This document shows, piece after piece, positions 11,677 to 22,453 of a DNA stretch of 64,000 nt (its first letter is position 1; every line of letters starts with the position of its first letter). The DNA lies in assembly GCA_023974075.1 (NCBI GenBank), contig CM043788.1:19615928-19679927 (forward strand). Reading direction: 5' to 3'. A model generated the notes under the pieces. It saw only the letters and a list, made by a program, of their open reading frames with translations, did not search any database and had not been told where the DNA came from. Both the position numbers and the translations under genes were made by a program. Source of the stretch: Chaenocephalus aceratus. Lineage: Eukaryota > Chordata > Actinopteri > Perciformes > Channichthyidae.

Positions 11677-11684
11677 GTGCAATA
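11677..11684 (+). promoter_or_regulatory. miR-25/32/92/363/367 seed-match site
   Basis: GTGCAATA is the 8-mer complement of the shared seed of this microRNA family. It lies 25 bases upstream of the poly(A) signal, a favourable end-of-UTR position. Human FXR1 is known to be regulated by this family through its 3' UTR; conservation of this exact site is inferred, not aligned. Confidence 0.4.
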
Positions 11685-11708
11685 TGTTTTGTATGCAGGT
11701 AGTTCTTA

Positions 11709-11714
11709 AATAAA
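11709..11714 (+). terminator. fxr1: fxr1 polyadenylation signal
   Basis: Canonical AATAAA, with GU-rich CTGTGTCTG about 30 bases downstream. It is the best signal after the stop codon and lies about 500 bp before the end of dnajc19 on the other strand. Confidence 0.7.
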
Positions 11715-12006
11715 CTCGATCTTCCATGTAGATCTAAAACTCAACTGTGTCTGACTCTTTGAAAAAAGCAATATGGGAAAAATATAATGCAAAATGTTGT
11801 TTGATTCAGTTTGGACCTGAAAGAGTGAATGTTATCGGATTTACATTTTTCTTGAAGAGCATGATGAGTTCCTGTTTATCCACTTTTTAGGATTTAGCCA
11901 TTTAAGTAGCTTCAAACCTAGGTATAGGATCAAGTACCATTTGTGGTAACTAATTATATTTGGCAATTTATTCTAGAAATAGAAGGTCACTTTAGGACGG
12001 ACCATG

Positions 12007-12017
12007 TTTATTTTATT
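12007..12017 (-). terminator. dnajc19: dnajc19 polyadenylation signals
   Basis: Two overlapping TTTATT motifs on the plus strand read AATAAA on the minus strand, about 200 bases past the dnajc19 stop (12215-12217). This gives a short 3' UTR and leaves about 270 bp between the two convergent transcript ends. Confidence 0.5.
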
Positions 12018-12214
12018 TTAATGATGAATAAAATATAGTTTAAGTCCCCGTTTGTGTAAAAGTATTCAAAGTAAATCTAAAATACAATGAAATATTTAAG
12101 TACAATTGCATTGATGATTTGTACAGTGTGATTTTATTTGAGAACAATCGGTTAGAAAAGTCTGGTAATTGCTCATGTGAGTCAGTGTGGATGAAAAGTA
12201 TGACTTCATCTCCT

Positions 12215-15200
12215 CTACTTCTTTCCCGCGGCATCCAAAAAATCCTTTGCTTCGTTTATCTTAGCGGCTAGGTAGGGAGATCCTCCTGTGACACACACAT
12301 TGAGATTCAAGAAAGCCCAAATGAATAATCTGAATCATTGCAAACATGCTGCATGCATACATTTACAAATAATGTAATTTTCAGAAAAACAAGCTGTTTC
12401 TCAACAAGAGGGGAAAACTTATAATGCAGTGTACTGTGAGACATTAAAAGGAAAATACAGGAACCAATGAGAAACTTAAGTAAGCCTTGCTTACCTCTAT
12501 CTGGATGGTTCAGGGTCATCAGTTTTCTATGTGCCTCTCTGACCTTTATCTTGTTGGCTGTGGGACTGCAAGGGGAACAAAGATACAACATATTATTATA
12601 ACTAAATGAATGGTGGTGGTTAAGAGTTGATCTGCTGTAATGGTATCGATACCGCTCATCGATCCGGTCTTTTAACGGTACTCTTATCGGTTCTTTTGGA
12701 GAGAAAAATAAGGTAAACTAACTAAACAAATTGTGAACAAAATTAACATTGCTTTTTATGTAAATTAAATACATAATATTTCACATCAAAAGAAACAACA
12801 ATGCAAATCGTATTAAATATTGTGATGACAGAACTGTAAACAGAATAGCTGAACTTTAACAAAATAAATAACTCAGTTACCTCATTAACCCATGTTTGTA
12901 TAATTTAGTTAACTCCATGTGTTGCTGCTAGCATACATAACACCTGACTATAACCTGGGGTTATAGAGCTAGAAAGACAGTCAAAAACCATGTATTTCTC
13001 CGTCTGGATGTGGTGCACTTTTGCTAAATGTTTAGACAAATTGCTCGTGTTACCGCCCTTACATGCTAAACTCTTTTGGTAACAAGCATTGTCCACATCG
13101 AGACGGGTAAAGGTTAACCACACCTTTGAGCGCGTTCTCTCCGCCATCCCCGCCGTGTGTTGCTGCATGTAGCAGCCGCGTGTGTGTAAACTTCCCCGCC
13201 CCCTCGCACACAGACGGGGGAGAGAGAGATCTCTGGATTGGAAAGATCGACGCATTTTGCAGTCTTTTTCACAAAAAGGATTACAAACGGAGTTGGCGAC
13301 ACTAAAACTGCAATATAATGTTTGTGTAGCATAATATATGACATATTTTTTTAGATGTCTCCAGTACCGATACAAAGACCAGTAGCGTGGCATGGGAAAA
13401 AAATGAGGGGAAGCCAATAATACGTTCTTTCTTTTGGGTCGGGGGTGTGGTGGTCAATGTAATAACGTAACCAGATGAGTGATTACAGCACCCGGTATCA
13501 TTTTACACACATTTGTATCATACAGATGCAGGACTTACACACGCCTGTTATCTAACCGACAAGTCCGCACGTACTCTCCAGCCCAAACTCTAATAAGCAT
13601 TCATTCACAAACTAAATCAGGAGACCTTTAACGTTTTATGTCCGATTCGCTCCCTTTTTCCTCGCTGTACACAGCTCCAGTTTGGGCATTGGCCTGTCAT
13701 CAGATTGTATTTGTTGTTGCTGCTGTAGCGGAAGTTTAGTACAATTATTTTTGATTAAATCTCCACCCTCCATATTAATTGCACTTGCTTCAATTGCTTG
13801 CTACTTTCTAACGGCGGTGAGAGTGGTGCAGTGACGCCATCTATCTTCTATCGATTAGATTTATGATTCGAAAATTATAAAAGTAGGGTAGACATGTGGA
13901 TATTATCCAGCTGAACAAAACGTGCATTTATCTAACAGGTTCGTTTTCCACTGACCTTATTTCGAGCTATTTTCCAAAATCCTATGGAGAACTCCCATTG
14001 CCTTTTTGTCGAGGGAAACCGAGCGCAGCTTACTTCCGGGTTTTAGGACGCATCACTGCAACACTAAATTGATGCGATTTGATTGGATTATGAGGCAAGG
14101 GAAGCCAGCCGCCTCTGGCTTCCCTTGGCATGGCCCTGACTAATCACAGGTTGGCAGGGGCATGACGTGAGCCTTGTCTGATTGGTCAATCCCTCAATTT
14201 TTTTTCACCAAGGGAAGCCAATTTCTGCTGGCCTCCTCTCGCAACAGAGAGTGCAATCTACTGTTTCACCATAACATGTAGAGGGGCGCTGTTTCACTCT
14301 TTGTTAAATACTCAATGAGAATGGGGGAGAGACGGGCCGGCAGCAACACACAGCACAGAAAAATTACCGAAACCAAACTAAGTGTTTTTATTTATTTATT
14401 AAAATTATAACTACAATCCGAAAAAACAGGGGAAGCCTGGCTTCCCTTGGCCTCCAGGACAAAACGCCACTGACAAAGACCGATAACGTCGGAGCTTAAC
14501 GGTACCACGGCCTTTAATAATCCAGCCCCGTGGGCCGTGTAATACCGGGGCTCGGTACCCATCCCTATGTAATAGGGAGTTAAATTACAGACGACGGCAA
14601 ACAGGTTAACATGCAGCAGCCTTTAACCCATTTGACGTACTGTAACATAACTGAGTGTCCACAAACCTGACACCTAAAACCAGGGAAGCTTCTCTCTTGG
14701 ATATCTTTGGATCAAATCCACCTTTATAGTACCCTCCTCCAAAAGCCTGAAAGAAAGAAAGAAAATGTACATTTCATATCACAACATGATGGGTCTGCCA
14801 ACTTTACTTACAAACAAGCTAATTAGTCAAAGGTAATGCGAGTACAAGAGATAAACAGCACATGCAGTTATTTTATTTTGCAGATAAACTGATTCTGAGC
14901 ATCTCCTTACTGTTTTTGGGAAGCTCTGAATAGCCATTTTCATCTGAGGCTCCATCTGCTTCATGGCCTTCATGGCATAGCGACCTGAGACAAAGAAGAG
15001 GGAAGCATGCAGTATATTTATATCGTGTGATATTAATATTCGTGAGGTCTACTATTTTTAACACTAAAACAAAAAATAAACTGTCATTTTTGAAGTCAGG
15101 CTGGGTGTTTTTTTATTCCATATGACTATCACTGTATTGCAAATGTAACAAATGATTACTATTCAATTCTTATGCATTACATCAGGAAAACAAAGAAATA

Positions 15201-17980
15201 GACCAAACTTTACTCATGTTGTTAGTTTTAGAAAACGATCATAATCATATTTCTAATTGTGCATATGTCACTCCGGGTTTACTGTGAATGTTTAGGGATA
15301 ATGTCCTGATGTGACATCAGTGTCACAGCGATATTTCTCTCATTTGTTTCATATCAATTTGATCAAGAAATGTTTCTACAACAGGTTAAAAGTAATCAGA
15401 ATCCCTTTATTCGTCCCACAGAGGGGACATTTACATTTGTTACAGCAGAAAAGAGCCAAAGACAGCTTAATGTTTAACAAAGGACATGTCATGTACTGTA
15501 AGCATTTTTTATTATTGTGTTTTACTTTTAGGCTGTCTGAAGGTATGGACAGCTATCATAGCTACTATACATCACATTAAGAACGATGTACAAATGAAAG
15601 TCGGACACAAATATATAATATAAAAGATTTATTTAAGTATGCAATGTTTTGAACAGGCCTCCACACAGTCTCCTACTTTGTTCGATACCTCCCTGTAAGC
15701 GTCACAATATCGACCTCTCACCCACAACCTCACATACGAGTACTGAATGTGCATCAAAGTGATCCTATGTAGGCAGATATAGCAAAAGATGAATGTCAAC
15801 GACAAACGAGGCGATCAAAATGTTTATTTCCTGGTAAGTCAACAATGGGTCCTCAATGTACACGCCCCGGATTCATGTGACGAAAATAATAGAATGCCGC
15901 CAGTTGTCATGACTCTAGTTATACTGTAACACCGTCTTGTCTGCACACTTATCAAAGCATTAATTCATGGTTTTTACTAACCGGTATCAGTATGTTGTCA
16001 CTTCGGCATCATTTTGAAACGTGTATTACAATTAAATCACGGTAAAATATGTTCATTTTGTTGTAGTTGGTATTTACCATAGTATTTACATAGATATAAG
16101 CCCCGAATATTCGCATTGCTCTAATCGCTCGAGTCTCACCGCGGCTGTCAGAGGGGGCGGGGCTTATATCCATGCAAATACTTTGGTAGATACGATACCA
16201 ACTACAACAAAATGAACATATTTTACCGTGATTTAATTGTAATACACGTTTCAAAATGATGCCGAAGTAACAACATACTGATACCGGTTAGTAAAAACCA
16301 TGAATGAATGCTTTGACAAGTCTGCAGACAAGACGGCAGGTGAAAAACCTTTTAAAATGCGTGTTTTCTGAATAGAGATCGGATCGATCAGGCTAAACTA
16401 ACCGTCCACACTCACAACAACGGCATACAGACATAAATTAAGTAGCAACTGTATTCACCATGACATAGACAGTCTGTGGTTTGTACATGTTTAACTTTTG
16501 TCCAATTTCTGAACAGATATGAGGAGCTGTGAGCTCTGTGTGCTAACAGCTAACGGCTGATGTTTTGGGACATGTTGCGCTGTCGGGTGCTGACCAATCA
16601 CGAAGTGCCATTTCTTGACTGGCAGCAAAAACAACTAATCACAGCAGTGCTTCTCTGGCTGGCTCTGTCCAATCACAAACAAGAAGTGTTCTCCCTAAAG
16701 GAATACCCTTTCCGTATAAGTTGAAATGTTGAAGTCTTTTGTGAAATGCTGTAGTGTTTTCTGAAATGTTGAAGTGTTTTGTGAAATGCTGTAGTGTTTT
16801 ATGAAATGTCGTTGTGTTTTGTGAAATGTTGAAGCGTTTTGTGAAATGCTGTAGCGTTTTGTGAAATATTAAAGCGTTTTGTGAAATGTTGAAGCGTTTT
16901 TTGAAATGCTGTAGTGTTGATGTTTTGAATTGCACTTCAGGGCCACCGTAGGTAACTAATCAAACTATAACTCTAATATATCCACTGTGGAACGATCTGC
17001 CCCTGTCGGCTGCCACACTGCCTGCTTTTAAATCGCTTCTTAAAACCCACCTCTTCTCCTTAGCGTATCAACATCTTTTAGAGAGTTGCTTTTAAATTGT
17101 CTATTGTTTTTACTTGTACTGGTTTTATGGTGTGTGAGCTGAGCTGAGTTACTTTTTGTATGTTTTGTTTTGTTTATTTGCCTGTACAGCACTTTGGTCT
17201 GGAGGTTTAAAGTGCTATATAAATACAACTGTATTGTATTGCATTGTATATGATACTACTGAATTAAAGCTAACTCAAAAAATGTTGAAACTGTTTATCT
17301 GGAACTTATTGTCTTCATTTCATGTTTTAAAATGATAACCTCTGTTTATCTTTTCACCAAGCTTCTATTCTAAGTGAAGCATTTACCATTACCGTTACAT
17401 TATTTGTATGTTTGTCAACTTTGAATTAGTCGTTGTCTCAAGGTGAACTAATTCTAAGTTTAACTTTTCCACATTCTCTGTCAAGGTGAGTCATATACAG
17501 TATTTATCAACATGGTCTCACCTGCATATCCAGCTGCTGCCAGAGCCAGTCCCACAGCCACCATGGAACTGGCCTGGAGATAGTAGAGAAGAGTCAGTAA
17601 TACATTAGCCTATGTTATTAAATTATAAGGACACACAGTACTTCTATTCACAAGCTGTCATTCCGTCGCAATATAAACAATGCCACATGACCAAGGTAAC
17701 GCATGTGTCGAAGCTTATGCAGTTAACGTTCGCTACGTTTATCTTAAAATCACAATGTATTATCTTTTGCCATGCTAATGTTGTAAGCTGGCTAATCAAA
17801 GCGTTATATCAGATGTGAGCTGGGTTTGGTCACGTTGTGTTTGGTAATGCAAGTGCAAGGAAGGCTAACGTTAGCTTAGCCCTTCAGAACAAACGTTAGT
17901 TTTCTTCCGGCAGAGTCGTTATCATGCAGTTGCTTACTGACGTTCTCCCCAGTTCGTAAATAACAAGTCCAACTTACCAT
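12215..17980 (-). CDS. dnajc19: DnaJ homolog subfamily C member 19 (TIM14/PAM18)
   Basis: DNAJC19 is the J-protein of the TIM23 presequence translocase motor in the mitochondrial inner membrane; it stimulates mtHsp70. Six exons, read downwards: 17980-17978 (the ATG only), 17573-17522, 14984-14911, 14746-14667, 12565-12495, 12285-12215, in all 351 nt and 116 residues, the same length as human DNAJC19. The N-terminus [20 protein letters not shown] is the hydrophobic membrane segment; next come [20 protein letters not shown] and the short J domain with [16 protein letters not shown], the HPD motif (NHPDRGGSPY) and the C-terminal [11 protein letters not shown]. All donors are GT and all acceptors AG, in phase. 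No break or missing key residue was seen. Introns hold nested hATs, an inverted repeat and a LINE tail. It is convergent with fxr1, as in mammals. Confidence 0.95.
12905..13147 (-). pseudogene. hAT transposase BED zinc-finger fragment
   Basis: From the ATG at 13147 the frame reads [17 protein letters not shown], then [20 protein letters not shown] and HLAKVH. This is the BED-finger layout (aromatic VW, one Cys-X2-Cys-like pair, then His-X4-His). The first Cys partner is NACY...LACKGG rather than a clean C-X2-C. It ends within about 80 codons and the catalytic part is lost. A second copy of this fragment lies in the composite element at 49979-51512. Confidence 0.6.
13380..14472. mobile_element. 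Non-autonomous hAT (CAGTAGCG family), copy 1
   Basis: Exact 8-bp target duplication ACAAAGAC at 13372-13379 and 14473-14480. It starts CAGTAGCGTGGCATGG and ends CAGGACAAAACGCCACTG. The motif GGGGAAGCC...GGCTTCCC recurs several times within. It is 1093 bp and has no transposase. It is inserted in the BED hAT described separately. Confidence 0.88.
15932..16336. repeat. Long inverted repeat in dnajc19 intron 2
   Basis: The left arm (about 15932-16103) and right arm (about 16159-16336) are reverse complements over about 175 bp with few mismatches and small indels. Both carry ATTACAATTAAATCACGGTA or its complement. The loop of about 55 bp contains GAATATTCGCATTGCTCTAA, shared with the repeat at 1-3036, so this is a head-to-head copy of that family. 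Confidence 0.8.
16718..16925. repeat. Minisatellite, 20-bp period
   Basis: About ten imperfect units of the form GTTTTGTGAAATGTTGAAGC alternate with a GCTGTAG variant. The ORF crossing it is only a by-product of the repeat. Confidence 0.85.
16985..17250 (+). mobile_element. LINE 3'-end fragment
   Basis: In one frame the start reads [16 protein letters not shown] then [11 protein letters not shown], the conserved end of a fish non-LTR ORF. It is followed by the widespread tail CTGTACAGCACTTTGGTC and AAAGTGCTATATAAAT. It lies in dnajc19 intron 1-2 territory, near exon 2. Confidence 0.6.
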
Positions 17981-19141
17981 GTTTGTGTGTTACGTCTCGT
18001 CTCTGTTAAAGATTACGATCATAACTTTTGACCTCTCATGTTTTCGTTGCTGCATGTGTTTGTGACGGAAATAGCGGAGAACTGTCGCAAAGCGTTGACA
18101 TCCGCTGTTTGCTCTCTGTCAATCCTCCCCTGGTATTCTGTCAACAATTTGAATATCCGGCCCCGCCCACGACACTATTTAATCTCCCACACCTGCACTC
18201 CAACGTTTGATAGCAAATTCTCCTTCTGAATGCAGGTTCAAGATTGGAGTTTACTTTTTTGGAGGTAATGACAACCTTATTTTATTTTTCAATGTTGTTA
18301 CCTTGACAGATAGCTAAGACAGCAGTATATTTCTATGAGATTCAGCTAAAATGTGGGCACATGTTCTAATGTTAGCTAATGTTATCCTGCATGCAAACAT
18401 TCACCTTTCCTCTAAAAGCTTGTGTTTTAAAATAACTGCAAACATTTGAAAGGCTACCTATCATTTGGCATACCCATGTTCTTGATATTAACATACATTG
18501 CAATGTGTCATTAAGAGGATATAAAGTTGGGGAACGTAGGACCCACCTTATTGATAATGGTATTTGTGGCTAGTTAGCTTTACCTTACTGCACTGCTAAT
18601 GCTGCAACCTTCCACAAAATATTGTAAATGCTGTTATTTTACCTAAATGGCTTATGTGAGTATTTAAACTGCACCAATGCAATGCAGGCGGAGAGTTGAA
18701 ATAAATAGGAAACTAATGCATGCAAATTTATTTAGCTATGTAACTTTTGTCCAACAATGTGGTCACCATTGACTTTTTAAAGGATATAGTATATAAATGC
18801 TTTAATGCATGTAGTACATTGAACAAACATACTAATAGTTAAGCTTGTGCTAACACTAGCCAAAGGCTCATTGCAGTAGCTAGCTCACAGCAGCCCATTG
18901 CTTCGGCTTGAGGATGTCTACTTTATTACAGTATTACAGTAGCAACATCTTAAAGGTCACCTATTATACATAATCCACGTTTTCACGTCTTTTATACATA
19001 TATATGTGTCCCCTCTGTGTAAAGAGTTTCTGAAAGTTTCAGGAAAAAAGATTTGCTCAGTTTTTGTCCTGATCCATTTATATAAAAACCTGTCTGAAAA
19101 TGAGCTGATCAGATTTTTGCCACTTTATGATGTCTTCATGT
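17981..19141. other. dnajc19 upstream region, no coding sequence seen
   Basis: This 1.1 kb begins just before the dnajc19 ATG and should hold its promoter and 5' UTR. It has no TATA box at a convincing place. The interval from 18240 on is AT-rich and shows no recognised exon or element. A donor-like GAG|GTAATG at about 18263 on the plus strand could belong to a divergent transcript, but nothing else supports one. Confidence 0.4.
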
Positions 19142-20080
19142 TTTTTTTACGGTGGCCGGCAGGTGCAAACGCGGAACAACGGCCCAAAACGCATACATAA
19201 GCAGGAAACACCTGCAAATAATGAAATGAAAAACAAACAAACCCTGAAAACAAATACAACAGAAAAACGCTGAATTTACAGAAATGATGCAAAGTAAATA
19301 CAACACACAAACCCCGAAAACAAACGCAACAAAAAAAACGCTGCAAATACCAACAGGATATGCAAAGTCCAAAGCACGTACAAATCCCAAAACACATACA
19401 AAAAAAAAACATTCCGGAAGTGCTCCAGGCCTCTAGGGGGCGCGTTACGTGGAACAGATTGATGTTTGACCAGACATAGAGAGAACGAACAAGAGTAATG
19501 GAAATCGGGAGGAAAGAAAGTTCATTTAAGTGGAGAAAGATATAAGAAGGTAAGTTTTGTTTTTATACATAGAGCGTCATATTTATATAGCTAGCGTTAG
19601 CGTGCCTAACTACCACACCAGCTGAGGAGAGCTTCACGTGAAGAGAAGATAAAGTGAGGGAAGAACATTGTTAAAAGAGATGAAAAATCAAGTGCCGGCA
19701 AATAACACGGCCATAGTGAGTACCGCGGAAAAAGGACATTTGAATTCTTAGCAGTTTGTTTATATGTATATGTATTTGTGTATAGATGTTTCAACCATAC
19801 AGAGCTTTAGCAATTGCCTGTAATGCTAATAAAGCTATTGAATTGAATTGAGAGAGAAAGAGAAGTGACAACATGTGAAGAGGGCAAAGTAATGACAGGA
19901 GAGTAGTGTGCTCAAGAACAAATATAGAGAAGACATTCAAGGAGAGAGAGAGAGACAAAACACAGATTCAACGGTAAACATGATGTATCTTTCTATTTAT
20001 TTAGCTAACCACTATTTAGACTGTGTGTTTTTGATTGACTTGATTAAATGGATTTACTACATCAATGTATGTCTTTTCAG

Positions 20081-20186
20081 GCTGCCATGTTTTGTCCTTT
20101 CTGTGGCCAACATGTGGGGACAGTTCAAGTGTTCTGTGGCTCCTGTGGCAAAAATGTACAGTTTTTGGCAGAAGTTGAACACAGCA
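20081..20186 (+). CDS. Zinc-ribbon first coding exon in the TACGG element
   Basis: After the acceptor TCTTTTCAG, the ATG at 20087 opens MFCPFCGQHVGTV, then VFCGSCGKNVQFLAEVEHS, and the exon ends in phase 1 at a good donor A|GTAAGT. Two C-X2-C knuckles (FCPFCG and FCGSCG) form a small double-zinc-ribbon. An upstream non-coding exon inside the left inverted end (donor about 19551) would supply the 5' UTR. No downstream exon on this strand was found. Its partner protein and function are unknown; it may be the normal start of the HECT gene, now separated by an inversion. Confidence 0.45.
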
Positions 20187-20485
20187 GTAAGTTCACTTTT
20201 TTTATTGTATCAGTTTCAAATGCAAGAAATAAGGATTTAACACACTACTCTGTTTAGAATACTAATTGCAGATGCATACACTAGTTATCAGCATGAAGGA
20301 CACATTTTTTCATTGTCTGTTTATGTGAAATATGTAGAATCCATCATTAAATTGTAGACTAATGCATGATTAAATACACAAAACAGCTTATGTTCATTAC
20401 ATTCATAATTGTGTATTAGTTCTATCTTTATAGAGAACATTATACATTTAGAATCAGATTTTGAGACAGTGAGCGGCTGGGAAAG

Positions 20486-20720
20486 TCACACCGCCATGGG
20501 GCACAAACAGTTGCTGACGTGATGTTTTCTTCGCATTCTCAGGCATTCCATAAGGAGGGTTAGGAACTCACGCTTGGGACCACCAGTGTCCCCTCCATCC
20601 TCAGTTTGTCCCTCATCATCAGTGAACTTAACTGACATCGAATGAGAGGGGTCAAATGAGGCACATTTGAAGCCACGGATTGCTCCATCCCATACATTGG
20701 CTCTATTAATATTGAACCTG
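20486..20720 (-). pseudogene. HECT ubiquitin-ligase N-lobe exon in the TACGG element
   Basis: After the acceptor TCTTGCAG at 20721, the minus strand reads RFNINRANVWDGAIRGFK, then MSVKFTDDEGQTEDGG and DTGGPKREFLTLLMECL, and stops at TGA 20486-20488. The D-X-GGP-X-REF block is the classic HECT N-lobe signature; the C-lobe with the catalytic cysteine is absent. Upstream minus-strand exon-like pieces fit the same gene: TEYLTVEDIVAEL (about 20770-20805) and SQSEPEDKMEQTAG (about 20915-20960). Similar HECT proteins, annotated as G2/M-phase-specific E3 ligase-like, are multicopy in fish genomes. Here the gene looks broken. Confidence 0.6.
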
Positions 20721-22130
20721 CTGCAAGATGTATTTGTTATTTTTGTTTGTTGTTGTTTTAGAGTTCTGCAACAATGTCCTCCACAGTCAGGTATTCTGTG
20801 CTGGGAAAGACAAAGTGATGTATTGTAATATTAAATGATGAAGTAATAAGATTTACAGTATAGATAAAACAATTAAGTGGTAATAGTAACAATTAATACC
20901 TTTCCCCTGCAGTTTGCTCCATTTTGTCTTCTGGCTCAGACTGGCTATCAATAATGATAGGTGCATACACATTTGTGTAGTTGCTGCAGTGAGAAGACAG
21001 TTGAATAATTATTTTCAAATACTTAATATATGCATGACAGTCATATTTACAAAAGGATGTCGATCCTCTTCCTGTTTTTTCAATACATTGGGTTCTAAAC
21101 TGACAACAGCACTTTTGTCATACTCCTGCACAATCCTTGTAAACATTTGAAATGGATGCAAGAAACAATATCTGATCTTTGAAAAATATTTGTGGGTGTT
21201 TTTTGTATCGTCTTCACTAAGATGTCAGATGTTGTGGGTGTCATTTGGAAATGTATGAAAGTATAATTGTTCTGCTTCCTGGCAATGTTACCCACTGTGA
21301 TTGGAGGCTATACAAACAAACAAATGTACAAATAAAGATACACACCACACAACTGTGTCACGATGCAACTGTGAACATCGTTTACCTATAGAAGTTCTTC
21401 TGACCCGGGGCAGACTGGACCTCTTCCTGGAATGGGGTTGGTTCTCCATCCTATTTGTATCTAGGAAATAAGTGCACACAAAGGTATTTATTGATTTCAT
21501 GTTCACAAATTCAAACCTACATGGTATAATTACATTTTTAATTAGTCTTACCCGATCAGACGCTGGTTGTGGGTGCCTGAGAGGTCTGATAAAGGTAAAC
21601 AACAAATATATTCAAACTACTGTACTGTTAAAACATTATGCTTCTTTTGGCACCAAATAATATGTTGACAATGTTTTATTTTACCCTGGCAAACTGTTGT
21701 CCATTCGTGGAGTGCTCACTTTTGGAACATTTGGAATGTCCCACACCTGCATACACACAAATGACTGACTGAAATAAAATAAATTCACTTTAATTAAGAA
21801 TAAATGCCACGATAAATCCAAACTGACCAAGGTACAGTATATTGTTGATCGTCCTATAACTCTCACATTAGGATTTACATTGGGGCACAATAAACCAACT
21901 CCTCTCTGCACCTAATATATCTATATGATGTCAAGAGTTACATTTAGGTGCACAATGCTGTCTCTTGACTTGCAAACTCTTTTACCAAACAAGCTAACGC
22001 TAGCTGGGTAAATATGACACTCTTTGTATCAAAACAAAACTTACCTTCTTATATATCGACATTTTCCACTTCGATCAACTTTGTTTCCTCCGGCTTCAAT
22101 TTGCAGCACTCTTGTTCGTTCTCTCTACAG

Positions 22131-22201
22131 TGGGGTAAAAAAGTATTTAGTCAGCCACCAATTGTGCAAGTTCTTCCACTTAAAAAGATGAGAGAGGCCT
22201 G
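22131..22201 (+). mobile_element. Tc1-like terminal fragment
   Basis: CAGTGGGGTAAAAAAGTATT and the following AGTCAGCCACCAATTGTGCA match the Tc1-like end at 58136. It replaces part of the right inverted end of the 19148-22447 element. Only about 70 bp remain. Confidence 0.7.
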
Positions 22202-22453
22202 TAATTTTCATCCTAGGATTTGTACATGCTTTGGACTTTGCATATCGTTTTGGTATTTGCAGCGGGTTTTTTTGCGTTTGTTTTCGGGGTTTGAGTGTTG
22301 TATTTAGTTTGCATCATTTCTGTAAATGCAGCGTTTTTTTGTTGCATTTGTTTTCAGGATTTGTTTGTTTTTCATTTCAGGATTTGCAGCTGTTTCTTGC
22401 TAATGTATGTGGCTGTTGTTCCGCGTTTGCACCTGCCGGCCACCGTATTTTTT

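Larger units (their letters stand above)
10153..11735 (+). other. fxr1: fxr1 3' untranslated region
   Basis: This runs from the TAG at 10150-10152 to about 20 bases past the AATAAA at 11709. It holds a (TA)n tract near 10920, a 24-A run at 11483-11506 (an internal-priming hazard for oligo-dT libraries), and a GTGCAATA site at 11677. It has no ORF worth calling. A GU-rich stretch downstream of the AATAAA supports the cleavage site. Confidence 0.75.
12644..14577 (-). mobile_element. hAT element with BED-finger relic, in dnajc19 intron
   Basis: The left side begins TATCGATACCGCTCATCG. The right side ends CTCGGTACCCATCCCTA, a typical hAT end. Flanking 8-mers TGTAATGG (12636-12643) and TGTAATAG (14578-14585) agree at 7 of 8. 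It codes for a BED-type finger on the minus strand and is broken by a second hAT at 13380-14472. The left terminus lacks the TAGGGATGGG start expected from the right end, so it may be trimmed. Confidence 0.6.
19148..22447. mobile_element. 3.3-kb DNA transposon with TACGG ends and long inverted termini
   Basis: It starts TACGGTGGCCGGCAGGTGCA and ends with the complement (TGCACCTGCCGGCCACCGTA region ends at 22447). It is flanked by TTTTTT (19142-19147 and 22448-22453), consistent with a 6-bp target duplication. The inverted ends extend about 400 bp, to a shared GATATAAGAAG|GTAAGTTTTG donor at both sides (about 19537-19557 and the complement near 22040). TAYGG termini with 6-bp duplications recall the IS3EU superfamily; no transposase was recognised. 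It holds a zinc-ribbon exon (+), a HECT exon (-) and a Tc1 scrap. Confidence 0.7.

Noticed and set aside
16639..16935. 98-codon minus-strand ORF with [11 protein letters not shown] repeats
   Set aside because: It is the translation of a 20-bp minisatellite; the period is not a multiple of three but chance keeps one frame open.
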